Positions 12,659-23,227 of a stretch of DNA of 64,000 nt are shown here, piece by piece. Below the pieces are notes generated by a model. That model was not told the origin of the DNA and ran no database searches. It was given only the letters and a program-made list of their open reading frames with translations. The translations under genes were made by a program, and so were the position numbers. Positions within the stretch are counted from its first letter, which is position 1, and each line of letters begins with the position of its first letter. This DNA is from Malania oleifera (lineage: Eukaryota; Streptophyta; Magnoliopsida; Santalales; Ximeniaceae). Location: contig NC_080421.1 of assembly GCF_029873635.1 (NCBI RefSeq), forward strand, positions 744,001 through 808,000. The letters are read 5' to 3'.

Positions 12659-13810
12659 TCATCTGGGAATGCTACTTACAAGCCGAGCACCAACACGATC
12701 CAGCTTTCTTACCATTGCCGATGCCTTCAAATTCCCCTCCTTCATAAATGCTTCCACCATTGCTCTTCCAATCTCATTCCCCCTCTCCTCGACATCCGTC
12801 ACCGCCACTGCCGTCGGCCCGGAGCCGCTGATCGTACACCCAAATGCCCCTGCCTCGATTGCAGCTTTCTTCACAGCCTCCATTCCCGGAATCAATGGCG
12901 CCCTCCTCGGCTCCACGATCTTATCCGACGATAGCGCCGTTCCCAACCCCCTCAAATCCCCCTGCAGCACCGCCGCCACCAGCGCCCCCGCCTGGCTGCA
13001 GTTCCATACGTGGTGCGACATCCCGATCTCTGCTGGCAACGCCGCCCGCATTTTCTTTGTTGGAGCTTCGAATTCCGGGCTCACCAGAACGAAGAGCAGC
13101 TCCTTCTCCGTCGGAAACTTCAGCTGCATCAGCTCCAGCGGATCGTAGCTCCGGATCAACACGAACCCACCCATGATCGCCGGCGCCACGTTGTCTGCGT
13201 GGTAACCGGACACCTTCGCCTCCGATTCGAGTCCGGCGAGAACGAGCTCGGAAACTCCCAATTTCCTGCCAAAAATCTCGTTAACCGCGACGGCGGCGGC
13301 CGCGGCGCTGGCAGCACTCGATCCAAGCCCGCTGCCCAAAGGCAAGCCCTTCTCGAGAGATAGCGAAAGGCCCACGGATCGGACGCCGAGCATTTTCATG
13401 ACGGCGATGGCGGCGATCCCGGCACAGTTCCAAAGAGGATTCTTGCTAAGCTTCTTGGAGCAGTTGCCGACGCCCTCAACATCGGATATGGAGATCTCTC
13501 CCGGGTGAACATGGGGGTCGACGCGCAAGGTGACGTAGTCGCCGATGCCGTCGACGGCACATCCCAAGAAGTCGAAGCCAGGGCCGAGGTTGGCGACGGT
13601 GGCCGGGGCAAAGGACTTGACGGAGGTGAACACGGGTTCGGGTTCGGCGGTGAGAGTAGTGGAGGGGACCGAAGAATTGCATCGGAAGGAGTGAGAGTGA
13701 GAGAGAGAGAGAGAGATGGTGAAGGGAGGAGGATTGGGGTTGCAGAAGTATAGGTTGGATGGAGGAGTGAAGGAGGCAAATTTGGGTGGAGAATGACAGG
13801 AGATGGCCAT
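12659..13810 (-). CDS. HSK: Homoserine kinase, plastid-targeted
   Basis: It phosphorylates L-homoserine with ATP to O-phosphohomoserine, the branch point towards threonine/isoleucine and methionine, in the plastid. The gene is an intronless ORF of 383 codons. Residues 1 to about 50 are Ser/Pro-rich and acid-poor, fitting a transit peptide. The mature part shows the GHMP-kinase motifs: PATVANLGPGFDFLG (69-83), the ATP-binding GLPLGSGLGSSAASA (about 155-169) and the C-terminal GAFGCTISGSGPTAVA (321-336). The length matches plant enzymes. MAISCHSPPK at 13810 starts the transit peptide and is the best start. Only about 185 bp upstream of the ATG remain before a TIR element begins at 13998, so the ancestral promoter may be displaced. 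A direct copy of the 5' part of the gene lies at 18322-18695. Confidence 0.96.
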   Translation of the reverse strand: MAISCHSPPKFASFTPPSNLYFCNPNPPPFTISLSLSHSHSFRCNSSVPSTTLTAEPEPVFTSVKSFAPATVANLGPGFDFLGCAVDGIGDYVTLRVDPHVHPGEISISDVEGVGNCSKKLSKNPLWNCAGIAAIAVMKMLGVRSVGLSLSLEKGLPLGSGLGSSAASAAAAAVAVNEIFGRKLGVSELVLAGLESEAKVSGYHADNVAPAIMGGFVLIRSYDPLELMQLKFPTEKELLFVLVSPEFEAPTKKMRAALPAEIGMSHHVWNCSQAGALVAAVLQGDLRGLGTALSSDKIVEPRRAPLIPGMEAVKKAAIEAGAFGCTISGSGPTAVAVTDVEERGNEIGRAMVEAFMKEGNLKASAMVRKLDRVGARLVSSIPR

Positions 13811-13996
13811 CTGAGACTGCCCAACCCAAAACGGAGAGGTAGCTAGGGTTTACCAGATTAAACAAAATCACTAAATCAGTAAGGAGAGGAAAGAGAGAGA
13901 GGATTTTAAAGGTTGGCAAGGACGACGGACGCTCCGGATGGGCAGCAGTGGCAGTGGCCGCTTTGCTGTCAGCAAAGCGAAGTGATGCCAACTACC
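13605..13996 (-). repeat. Direct repeat, left copy (5' end of homoserine kinase gene)
   Basis: This stretch runs from codon about 68 of homoserine kinase through its 5' leader to the tract gaagtgatgc...ctacc. It recurs in the same orientation at 18322-18695 with scattered substitutions and small indels. The two copies flank the TIR element exactly, so they behave like an unusually long target duplication. Confidence 0.85.
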
Positions 13997-13997
13997 G

Positions 13998-14706
13998 GAG
14001 TTTTTTCCAATTTATTTTTTTCTAAAAAAAATATATTAGATAATACCCTTTTTGAAAAAATAATTCCTCAAATAATACGGATGTATTATCGCAACTTGAT
14101 ACAGGGGATACATGACAAAAATTTGGAGGTTTTAAAAATAAAAATAAAAATAAAAATGTCAGCATCAACTTGCCTCATTTAAAAGAAAAAAAGAGAAAAG
14201 GAGAGGGGCTGTTAGCACTGATGCGACTCGGGAACCGGGGGAGAGAGAGGAGAGAGAAGGGGAAGGGTGTGTTAGGGGGAATTTAAAAAAAAGGGGGGGG
14301 GGGGGGGGGTGGGGTTATTTATTATTATATCTTCAAATATTATAATACAAAATTATAAGTTTATAAAATAATATTTTCATCCCATAATCAAATTCAATAA
14401 TAATAAAATAAGAAAAATCATTTAAAATAATAATTCTCCCTCATTCACAATTTTTTGAAAAAATAAATTTATTTTTACTATTTTTTTATTAAATATTATT
14501 TAAAATAAAAAAATTATTTTAATATGATTAAAAATTAAAAAAAATCAAATATTGAGGTGCATGTTTCCTGATACCAGGTATGGTTCGATGTGCAGTTCAC
14601 GTTTTCTGAGGTCGAGTATGATTTGATGTACGATTAACAGTTCTTGATGTTAGGGTACGATTCGATGTACGGTTCACTTTTTCCGATGTCGGTTACTGTA
14701 CATCGA
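13998..14706 (+). repeat. Left long terminal inverted repeat
   Basis: It pairs with 17620-18320 in reverse complement over nearly its whole length. Shared stretches include gtcagcatcaact (about 14158), tatttattatt followed by atcttcaaatatt (about 14318-14342), and catcccataatcaaattca (about 14378). It lacks about 70 bp of hairpin sequence found in the right arm and holds extra gatgtacgatt-type repeats near its inner end. A poly-G run lies at about 14294-14309. Confidence 0.8.
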
Positions 14707-15423
14707 ATATTAAGGATATGTAAAATTAAAATTTTATTTATTTACTTAATATATTTTTAATAATTTTTTTATTTCACTTGATCACTAAATTTTAAAAAGT
14801 AAAAACTGAGGTGCATGTTTCTCGATATCGGATATGATTCGATGTGCGGTTCATGCCCCCGATGTCGGGTATGATTCGATGTACGGTTCACTTTTCCCGA
14901 TGTCAGGTACGGTTCGCGCTTTTCAATGTTGTGTACGATTTAATATAAAGTATTGATCTAAATTTCATAACTTGCGGTGTGAATGCTTTTGCATGCATGC
15001 ATGGTCTACGCACATACAATTTGGCATATTGAACATCAGCTATACTTATACGGAATTAGACTTTTTTTTAATTCCAAATTTTAATTACATGTGTGCATAT
15101 AGATGAATGCCTAATCATAATATTAGATTAATTACAACTAATTAGCATTATAATTAAATTGTATTGTGGACATGCACGGTGCCCTTGGCGTAACTTTGAG
15201 ATTAGCAATCTTCTAAGCATGTAGATATATGCTATTGAATTTGATTATAAGATGAAAATATTATTTTATAAACTTATAATTTTTTATTATAATATTTGAA
15301 GATACAATATTAAATAATAATTAAGTAAAATTGCAATAGTTTTTTATTTTTATTATAATATTTTAAATTTTAAATTTTACTATCTTTAATCATATTTTTT
15401 AAATTTTTATTTCATGCACAAAC

Positions 15424-17577
15424 TGTAACGACCCTAATTTCCTTTAACATAAAATGTAACATAATAGATAAAATGGTCAACCCGAACCCGTGGATAACGG
15501 GGACACCTGTCATTCACAGCGGAAACCTAAGCAGCAGTAAAAATAAAAATCTCAATCATCTATCCAAAAGCATAATACCAGAGTTATTTACATTCCCAAA
15601 ATACTGTATTTATTTACACTCTTTCAAAAAGTCAAAATAACATTAGGATCATACAACAAAAATCTCCTGATTCTAGTTCAATGCTTACCCTTCTAGTAGG
15701 GAAGCTCCAATCACTCAACGGCGGCCTTGGCCCACCGGTCTCTCTAGATTTCCTGAAAATCATTTAATGTTCGGGGGTGAGACACTTCTCAATAAGGGAC
15801 AATAAACTAAATACAATTGTGTGACAACATGAATATTTAATGTAATTATAAATATACAGTACATTCATATATCTGTAGACATTTAACATAACATACTGAA
15901 TAATCATATGATTTCATAATAGCTGGTAAATCGTATTGTATGTAAACATCTGTTATATTGATAATACTGAAAATATACCCAGGATGAATAGTTAGCTAGT
16001 GTCATGTATTAACCCCCATGACGAGTTGTGCAGCCTGAAGGCGGGACCTGATAATGGCTGGCCGACCACATCGAGTCAAATATGTCTGTAAGTACGATGA
16101 GCCCGCCACACCCTAATCCGGACTGCCAAGTGGACGTCCATACTCTATTGAAAGCCACATCGACTATCCATCTCCCACCCCCTTGTGGGGTGGTTAACAC
16201 TAATTTGATCATAAACATCTGATCTATAAGCTACGGTACCGAGCCCCTAAACTAAACTAAACTAAACTAACATCGTGGTTGTGATAACATATAATACATG
16301 AGCATATATAACATCATTACGACCTCGTGCTGAATATTTCATAATTATGGCCTTGTGTCGAACATAACTTAAATTACGGTCTTGTGCCGAACATAACATA
16401 ATTACGGTCTCGTGCCGAATATATCATAATTACGGCCTCGTGCCAAATATATCATAATTACGGTCTCGTGCCGAATATATCATAATTACATGGCCTCATT
16501 CCAGAATCGTTTCAGGTATATACATTCTGAAAATAAATTATTTATCATATATTCATTAAAATCATCACAACATAACTCATCTTTTCATGATACCTAAAAA
16601 CATGCTTTGCTCGTAAAATCTTTCATATCATAATACATCTCATGTAAAATAATATTCATGCCACACATGTGCTGTTAAAAGTCATACTTCATATTCTAAA
16701 ATCGTGATTTTCTGGCATCTCATACATACATATACATTTTAATCATCATAGCAGTATTTTCCCAATCGTACATTTCATTCGTAATAAACAAATGCTTTTC
16801 TGAAAATAGATTTACTCATAATTAATAATAATTTGCATGAAAAATAACTGCTTTAGTTTATTCTCTTACCTGGCTACTAAGAAAGTCCCCAAAACAATTT
16901 AGTCTAATTCCCGTAGGATTTCCTAACCAATACCCTAAAAATGAAAACTACTAGTATTAAGCTTCAGTATTTTCATGCGTACATCATTTCTTATAACTAC
17001 CCTGAGGTCAAATTTGGCTTAAAAACCTTTACCTCAACTCTGGGATGATTCCCAACTTGCTTTCACCAACGATCCGCTCCGGAAGATTTGGGAGAACTCC
17101 CCCAGAAGCGTCATGGTGACTTCAAATCGTCGATCCGGCGTAAATTTGGCTTGGAATCGAAGAGGGAGAGAGAGAAAGAATTGAAGAGGAGAGAGAGAGG
17201 GAAAAAACTTAGCTTAATTGTGAAGATAAACTCGGATTTTTGATATTTATAGACAGGGGGTTTCGTCGACAAGTCAGGTCATTCGTCGACGAATCATTCA
17301 ATAATTTTGTCGACAAAATTCAGTCCTTCGTCGATGAAATTCAGTCGGCTCAAACCTCCCCTCTCGGCATTTCTTTATCGACGAAATTCAGTCTTCGTCG
17401 ACAAATTTTCTTAAGCCTTTGTCGACGAATCCCTTGTATTTGTTGACGAAGCCCTGATGATTCACTTCCGCTATTCCTTCCAAAGTGCAATGTCGTCGAC
17501 TGTCTTCTTCTGTTTTCGGTTTCCATTTCCCTTTCTTTTATCATTATTTAAATACTATTATTCTCTAGGTCGTTACA
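15424..17577 (-). mobile_element. Solo Tekay-like gypsy LTR, TSD caaac
   Basis: Plus-strand ends are TGTAACGACC and CGTTACA, flanked by a perfect 5-bp duplication caaac at 15419-15423 and 17578-17582. Minus orientation is set by the TATA box (rc ctataaatatc, about 17242-17252) next to a palindrome array (17262-17455). Further along lie a short tandem repeat carrying tacggtctcgtgccgaa (16318-16500) and the conserved LTR hairpin near 16001-16022. At 2154 bp it matches the LTR length of the other Tekay-like elements. No internal region is present, so it arose by LTR-LTR recombination. Confidence 0.9.
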
Positions 17578-17619
17578 CAAACAAAAAATGAATTACATTA
17601 AACAAATAGGTTGAGTACG

Positions 17620-18320
17620 ACTCGATGTACAATAACTGACATCGGGAAAAATGAACCGCATATCGAACCATACCTGGTATTGGGAAACCTGCACCTCAAT
17701 ATTTGATTTTTTTTTAATTTTTAATCAAATTAGATTAATTTTTTATTTTAAATAATATTTGATATAAAAAAAGTAAAAAATAAATTTATTTTTTCAAAAA
17801 ATTGTGAATGAGGGAGAATTATTAATTTAAATAATTTTTCTCATTTTATTATTATTGAATTTGATTATGGGATGAAAATATTATTTTATAAACTTATACT
17901 TTTTTATTATAATATTTGAAGATACAATAATAAATAACCCACACCCCCACTTTTTTCCCCCCTTTTAATTCCCCCTGACACACCCTTCCCCCTCTCTCTC
18001 CTCTTTCCCCTCTCCCGGGTTCTCGAGTAGCATCAGTGCTGACAGCCCCCTTCCTTTTTTTTTTTTTTTTTCTTTTAAATGCGGCTAGTTGATGCTGACA
18101 TTTTTAATTTTTTTTAAAACTTAACAGTCCCAAATTTTTGCCATGTGTCCAACGCTGGATCAGTTTCCTAAGCAAATCTCGCTACTTGGACTAGCGAGAT
18201 TCGTTTAAATCTCACTAAACCAAGTAGCGAGATTACGTCAAGGTTATTTAGGGAATTATTTTCCCAAAAAAGGTATTATTTAATATATATTTAAAAAAAA
18301 AATAAATCTAGAAAAAACTC
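17620..18320 (-). repeat. Right long terminal inverted repeat
   Basis: Reverse complement of the left arm. The outermost bases read GAAAAAACTC on the plus strand, directly followed by the homoserine kinase direct repeat at 18322. It carries a private nested hairpin at 18175-18234. Confidence 0.8.
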
Positions 18321-18321
18321 T

Positions 18322-18695
18322 GGGGCAAAGGACTTGACGAAGGTAAACACGGGTTCGGGTTCGACGGTGAGAGTAGTGGAGGGGACTGAAGAATTGCATT
18401 GGAAGGAGTGAGAGTGAGAGAGAGTGAAGGGAGGAGGATTGGGGTTGCAGAAGTATAGGTTAGATGGAGGAGTGAAGGAGGCAAATTTGGGTGGAGAATG
18501 ACAAGAGATGGCCATCTGAGACTGCCCAACCCAAAATGGAGAGGTAGCTAGGGTTTACTAGAATAAACAAAATCAGTAAGGAGACGAAAGAGAGAGAGGA
18601 TTTTAAAGGTTGGCGAGGACAATGAATGTTCTTGATGGGTAGCAGTGGTATTGGCCGCTGTGCTGTCAGCAAAGAGAAGTGATGCTAGTGCTACC
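18322..18695 (-). pseudogene. Homoserine kinase 5' fragment (right direct-repeat copy)
   Basis: The minus strand from the ATG at 18513-18515 encodes about the first 65 residues of homoserine kinase (MAISCHSPPKFASF...VKSFAP), nearly identical to the intact gene. It then runs straight into the TIR element at 18321. The 5' leader follows up to 18695. A five-codon deletion and a few substitutions separate it from the intact copy. It has no catalytic domain and cannot make enzyme. Since it keeps the sequence beyond the leader (18696-18715), it may carry the original upstream flank of the gene. Confidence 0.85.
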
Positions 18696-18715
18696 ACCCA
18701 TCTCCTATGCTACGG

Positions 18716-19235
18716 TGTCATGAACTAAGCTTGTTTAGGGCATTATGCTTGCCTGTGACGGCTTGCCTTGTGTATTTGGGATAAGTTTTCATCATGTAAA
18801 TACTAGTGTAAGGTTATTTTTCAGTATTTATTTTTTTGTATGCCAAATAAGGCAGTATGCTTCTCGGTCACTTTGATGTTTCCTAGTACCAGAGTGAGAA
18901 TAGCCTAGAAAGCTCTTTAAGGGAGGGTGAGTGTTCATCAGTCATTGTTAAACTGACTAACTTTTGTCAACATGTTTGCCCCACTTGCCTCCTTCGCTAA
19001 GCACACGATGTCAACGGAGGTGTTGTTAATGAATTACGTTTACTTTAATGTTTACTGCTTGCTGGCCGCGACTTTCATGAATTGATTAATGTTTTTGCTG
19101 TTGTTTGAATGAATGCTAATGAAAGTGTTTCGTGGATGAATGTTGGTAAACGATAGGCTAACTAATCAAGCAAGAGTGTTTTAGCTAGTGCTGCATAACC
19201 CTTCACAAGGGTGTGAAAATAGTCGGACTGTGACA
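18716..19235 (+). repeat. Element A 5' LTR
   Basis: TGTCATGAACTAAGC to CGGACTGTGACA, 520 bp. It is clearly homologous to 41533-42053 along its length. It begins 20 bp beyond the end of the homoserine kinase direct repeat. Confidence 0.9.
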
Positions 19236-19311
19236 CTTGGTATTAGAGCCAAGGCTCTGTTGCTATGAGAATTCAGTTACCTTCATTGTGGGATTTGGAA
19301 AGCTTTGGTAA

Positions 19312-20418
19312 ATGACTATGACACCAAATAATGCTGAAAGAATTAGTGCACTGGAAGCACAGGTTGAAGAAACAACCAACAATATGGCCAACGAGATGGC
19401 CCAACTAAGGGGGACTTGTTGATGAAGTGATGAGATCACACCAGCATCAAGCAAGTTTGACAACTGAAATGTTAGAGGATTTTCACCACATTGTGAAAAA
19501 TTTGCAGGCTTGGATGGCTGATCTGGATGCAAAGGTGAATCTGATGGTTCTTGCTATGGGGAACTCCAACACTCTAGGAGTTAGAAAGACCAAGGTACCG
19601 AAACCTAAGACGTATAGGGGTGCCCGTGATGTCAAGGATTTACAGAACTTCTTGTTTGATATGGAACAGTATTTTCGCGTTGTGAGGATGACCTCAGAAT
19701 AGGTGAAAGTGGATGCTGTAACCATGTACTTGATTGGTGACGCAAAACTGTTATGACGTGCCAAATACAATGACATTGAAAATGGAAGCTGTGTAATTGA
19801 TAGTTGGGCAAACTTGAAGAGAGAGCTCAAGACCCAATTCTTTTTTAAGAATGTTGAGTACAATGCTAAGAAAAAGTTGAGAGACTCAAGAATATTGAGT
19901 TGATAAGAGAATACATGAAACAATTTTTTGCTTTGATGTTGGATCTCAGGGATATGTCGGAGAAGGACAATTTGTTTTATTTTCTAGAGGGGATGAAACC
20001 GTGGGAAATAACTGAACTTCATAGACAAAGAGTTCAAGACTTGTCTACTGCACAAGTTGCTACAGAACGCTTGACTGACTATGCTGGGGAGAATATTGCT
20101 TCGTCCAAAGGGTCTGGCGGAGAGGGAAACAATGGAAAGTCTTTCAAGAAAGGCAAACCCAAGAGTGGGGGAGCTGACTATAAAGCATCAACCTCAAAGG
20201 AAGCTTTGCCGTCTCGAGGGTTCAACACACCCAAGGGAAGGGGTAAACTTGAGTGTTACTTGTGTCGAAATCCTTATAGAGTTTTTGAGTGCCCTCACAA
20301 AGCAACGCTTAATGCTTTACAGGCTTCCATTGCAGAACAGGTAGTGGAAGATGATGGGGAAGAAGATGAGACCCCGAGGATGGGTACAATGCGGCAGGTG
20401 AGCACATTGGAAAAGTAG
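19312..20418 (+). pseudogene. Element A gag
   Basis: Gag begins at ATG 19312 or 19318. A coiled-coil-like start (ISALEAQVEETTNNMANEM) shifts frame near 19410. It continues in the next frame with KVPKPKTYRGARDVKDLQNF, then meets stops at about 19700-19900. It resumes with MIREYMKQFFALMLDLRDMS to a basic stretch and a zinc knuckle, CYLCRNPYRVFEC. There the usual His of the CCHC box is Tyr and the usual Gly is Asn. The protein would coat element RNA; as it stands it is broken. Confidence 0.85.
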
Positions 20419-20943
20419 GCTAAAGCCCCAAATGTTACACAAGCCAGAGGGCTAATGTTTGTGGACTTGAGAATCAATGGGAAGAGTACCCGTGCTATGG
20501 TGGATATTGGGGCTACCCATAACTTTGTTTCTTAACCGAAAGCTTAGAAACTTAACTTATCCTTAGAGAAGGATACATACTGCATGAAAGCAGTTAATTC
20601 TGTAGCCTAGTCTACTCTAGGAGTAGCTAAGCAAGTTACTGTAAAGTTTGGGCAGTGGGAAGGTCATGTGAATTTCACAGTGGTGCCATTGGATGACTTT
20701 CTAGTCATTTTGGGAATGGAGTTCCTAAAGGGGACGAAGGCAGCGTTGATGCCTTTGGCTGGTTCCTTATGTCTAATGGGAGATCGCCCGTGCATGGTGC
20801 AAGCTGTTGTAACGAAAGGAGACGATGAGAAGTTCCATTTAGCCATGCAACTCAAGAAGGGTTTGAGAAAGGGAGAGTAGACATATCTAGCCACAGTGGT
20901 GGTAGATGAAGAAGTAGGCCAAGAGTTGGTGCCTATGATAATC
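20419..20943 (+). pseudogene. Element A aspartic protease region
   Basis: After the gag stop the frame continues with GLMFVDLRINGKS and VDIGATHNFVS. The active-site Asp is kept, but the second residue of the usual D-T/S-G triad is Ile. Several TAA/TAG stops follow, then VVPLDDFLVILGMEFLKG and a Lys-rich end. The reading ends where element B inserted (TSD taagc at 20944-20948). Confidence 0.75.
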
Positions 20944-20948
20944 TAAGC

Positions 20949-21246
20949 TGTGACAATCCGAATAAATTTAGAATTTAAATAATAAAGAGGAAAGGAAATA
21001 CTCAGAGGACTCGTCAACGAACACAGGGAATTTGTCGATGAGGGTAAAAGAGAATTCATCGATGAAGACTGAATTTTGTCGACGAAGAAATACCGAGAGA
21101 GTTTTGAGCCGACTAAATTTTGTCGATTAGGATTGAATTTTGTCGACAAAATTATTGAAGGATTCGTCGATGAATGACGTGGATCGTCGACGAATCCAGT
21201 TCTATATATATCAAAAATCCGATTTTTAACTTCTTTATTAAGCAAA

Positions 21247-21300
<54 letters not shown>

Positions 21301-22907
21301 CTTCGGTCCTCTCTTTCTCTCTCTTTCATCAATTTTGGGCTAGATTTATTCCAGATTGACAATCTGAAGTCACCACGACGCTCTTAGGGAAGTTCTCTCC
21401 AAATATGTTGGAGCGAATCGTTGGTGAAAGCAAGTTGGAAATCATCCCTAAGTCGAGATTTGACTTTTTAAGCCCAATTTGATATTACGACAGTTATAGG
21501 AAATGATATACACACGGAAATACTGAGGTTTAATACTGCGAATTTTCAGTTTTAGGGTATTGATCAGGAAGTTCTACGGGGGTTAGACTAGGATATTTTA
21601 GAGGCTTTCTCAGTAGCCAGGTAAGGGAATAAACTAAAGCAGTTACTTTTCACGCAAATTATTATTATTTATGAGCAAACTGATTTCCTGAAAATATGTA
21701 TGATATTTGAATGTTATGGAATTAATTCATGTTTGGGAAAAAAATACTGTATTTATGTTGAAACATGTATATATGTATGAGATGCCAGAAACCATAATTT
21801 TTAGAGTACAATGTATAGTTTTATACAACAAATGTGTGGTATGAATATTATTTTAATTCATGTTTGGGAAAAAAATACTGTATTTATGTGGAAACATGTA
21901 TATATGTATGAGATGCCAGAAACCATAATTTTTAGAGTACAATGTATAGTTTTATACAACAAATGTGTGGTATGAATATTATTTTACATGGAGAAATATT
22001 ATGATATGATAATGATGTGAATGCAGTATGATTTGAGAAGTTATGAAAGTATACAGTACAGTATGATTCTGATAAATGTATGATGAAATAATTATTTTAA
22101 GAATGATGTATATGTATATGAAATGTTCGGCGCAAGGTCGTAATTATGAAATATTCAGCGCAAGGCCGTGACATATGAAATGTTGGGTGTAAGGTCGTGA
22201 TATATGAAATGTTTGGCGGAAGGCCGTGATATATGAAAGATTTTGCGCAAGGCCATATTTATGCAATTATGAAAGATGCTATATGATTATGTATTATACG
22301 TTATTAGAACCCGGATGTTAGTTTAGTTCAGTTCAGGAACTCGGTACCGTAGCTATATAAATCAGATATCTATGTTCAGATTAGTGCTAACCACTCCACG
22401 AGGGAGTGGGAGATGGATAGTCGGTGTGACTTTCAGTATAGAGTTGTAGACGTCTACCTAGCAGTCCGGACCAGGGTGTGGTGGGCCCATCGTACTTACA
22501 TACACTTTTTGACTCGGCACTTACTGAGAAGTTTCTCATCCTTGAACTAAATATATTTTTCAGGAGACCCTGAGTAACCGGCGGGTCGTAGCCGCCGTGG
22601 AGTCAGTGGTATTACCCCATTAGGAGGGTAAGCAATGTACTAGGATCAGAATTATTTTGGTTATGGGATGCTAGATGTATTTTGAAATATTTTGGAAGAA
22701 TGTAAATAGACACAGTATTTTGGGAATGTAGATAACTCTGGTATTATGCTTCTGGTATTATGTTTTATGGTTGGATGATTGAGATTTTATGTTTACTGCT
22801 GCTTAGGTTTTCGCTGTGATTGATAGGTATCCCCGTTACCCATGGGTTCGGGTTGACTTTTCCATTTATTGTGTTATATTTCATGTTAAGAAATTGAGGT
22901 CGTTACA
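20949..22907 (+). repeat. Element B 5' LTR
   Basis: TGTGACAATCC to GTCGTTACA, 1959 bp. Palindrome array at 21003-21198, TATA (tctatatata, 21201-21210), (CT)n at 21246-21298, and a minisatellite at about 22121-22262. Compared with the 3' LTR it has gained a 131-bp tandem duplication (21723-21984). It has also lost about 260 bp near 22518, including the conserved hairpin. Confidence 0.9.
21003..21210 (+). promoter_or_regulatory. Palindrome array and TATA box of element B LTR
   Basis: Eight sites close to TTCGTCGACGAA lie within about 195 bp. Most deviations are C-to-T or G-to-A at CpG. The last site follows a TGACGTGG box and directly precedes the TATA box at 21201-21210. The same order recurs in the other Tekay-like LTRs. 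Promoter function is inferred from position. Confidence 0.6.
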
Positions 22908-23227
22908 GTTTGGTATCAGAGCCTAGGATACTAGGTTTTGTAAACTCTAGAGTGCAGTAGTAATAATACCAGAGTATAGGATAAGGGGATTTGAGGTCTG
23001 GTTTTGTAGGCTAGATGCAGGACTTCCGTGGTGGTTTGTGTGATTTTCCTGGGGTGACGATTTCAGGAAAGTCATTGTAAACTATCGTCGGGTTGGGTAT
23101 CTAGGTTGCAGGATTGAACCTTGAATTAAGATCAGGAGTGATGAGTTAATTAGGAGAAATATACTATATAAGTTGAGTGATATGTATAGAGAATGAGGTT
23201 TTTGAGTTAAGTTACATGTTTTTTAGG

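Larger units (their letters stand above)
13998..18320. mobile_element. Long-TIR DNA element (Mutator-like candidate), non-autonomous, with nested solo LTR
   Basis: The arms are about 700-bp inverted repeats. Left is 13998-14706 and right is about 17620-18320, both starting near GAGTTTTTTC. Without the nested solo LTR the element is about 2.2 kb. No transposase is visible. The interior has short repeats carrying gattcgatgtacggttca (14580-14700 and 14810-14940). It also has a third copy of an arm segment at about 15235-15325, in the right-arm orientation. The long arms and the outer GAG suggest a MULE-type element, but no 9-bp target duplication is seen. The flanks instead carry the 380-bp homoserine kinase repeat. 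The class is therefore tentative. Confidence 0.65.

Noticed and set aside
12669-13753. Several long plus-strand open frames opposite homoserine kinase (for example 12669-13148 and 13010-13363)
   Set aside because: They are shadows of the GC-rich kinase gene on the other strand. They show low-complexity Ser/Pro/Arg content and no domain.
13998-18320. Call as a confirmed Mutator (MULE) element
   Set aside because: Long arms fit, but no transposase and no 9-bp target duplication were found, so the class is only a candidate.
18291-18515. A second functional homoserine kinase gene
   Set aside because: Only about 65 N-terminal codons are present, with no GHMP kinase motif intact, and the frame runs into the TIR element.
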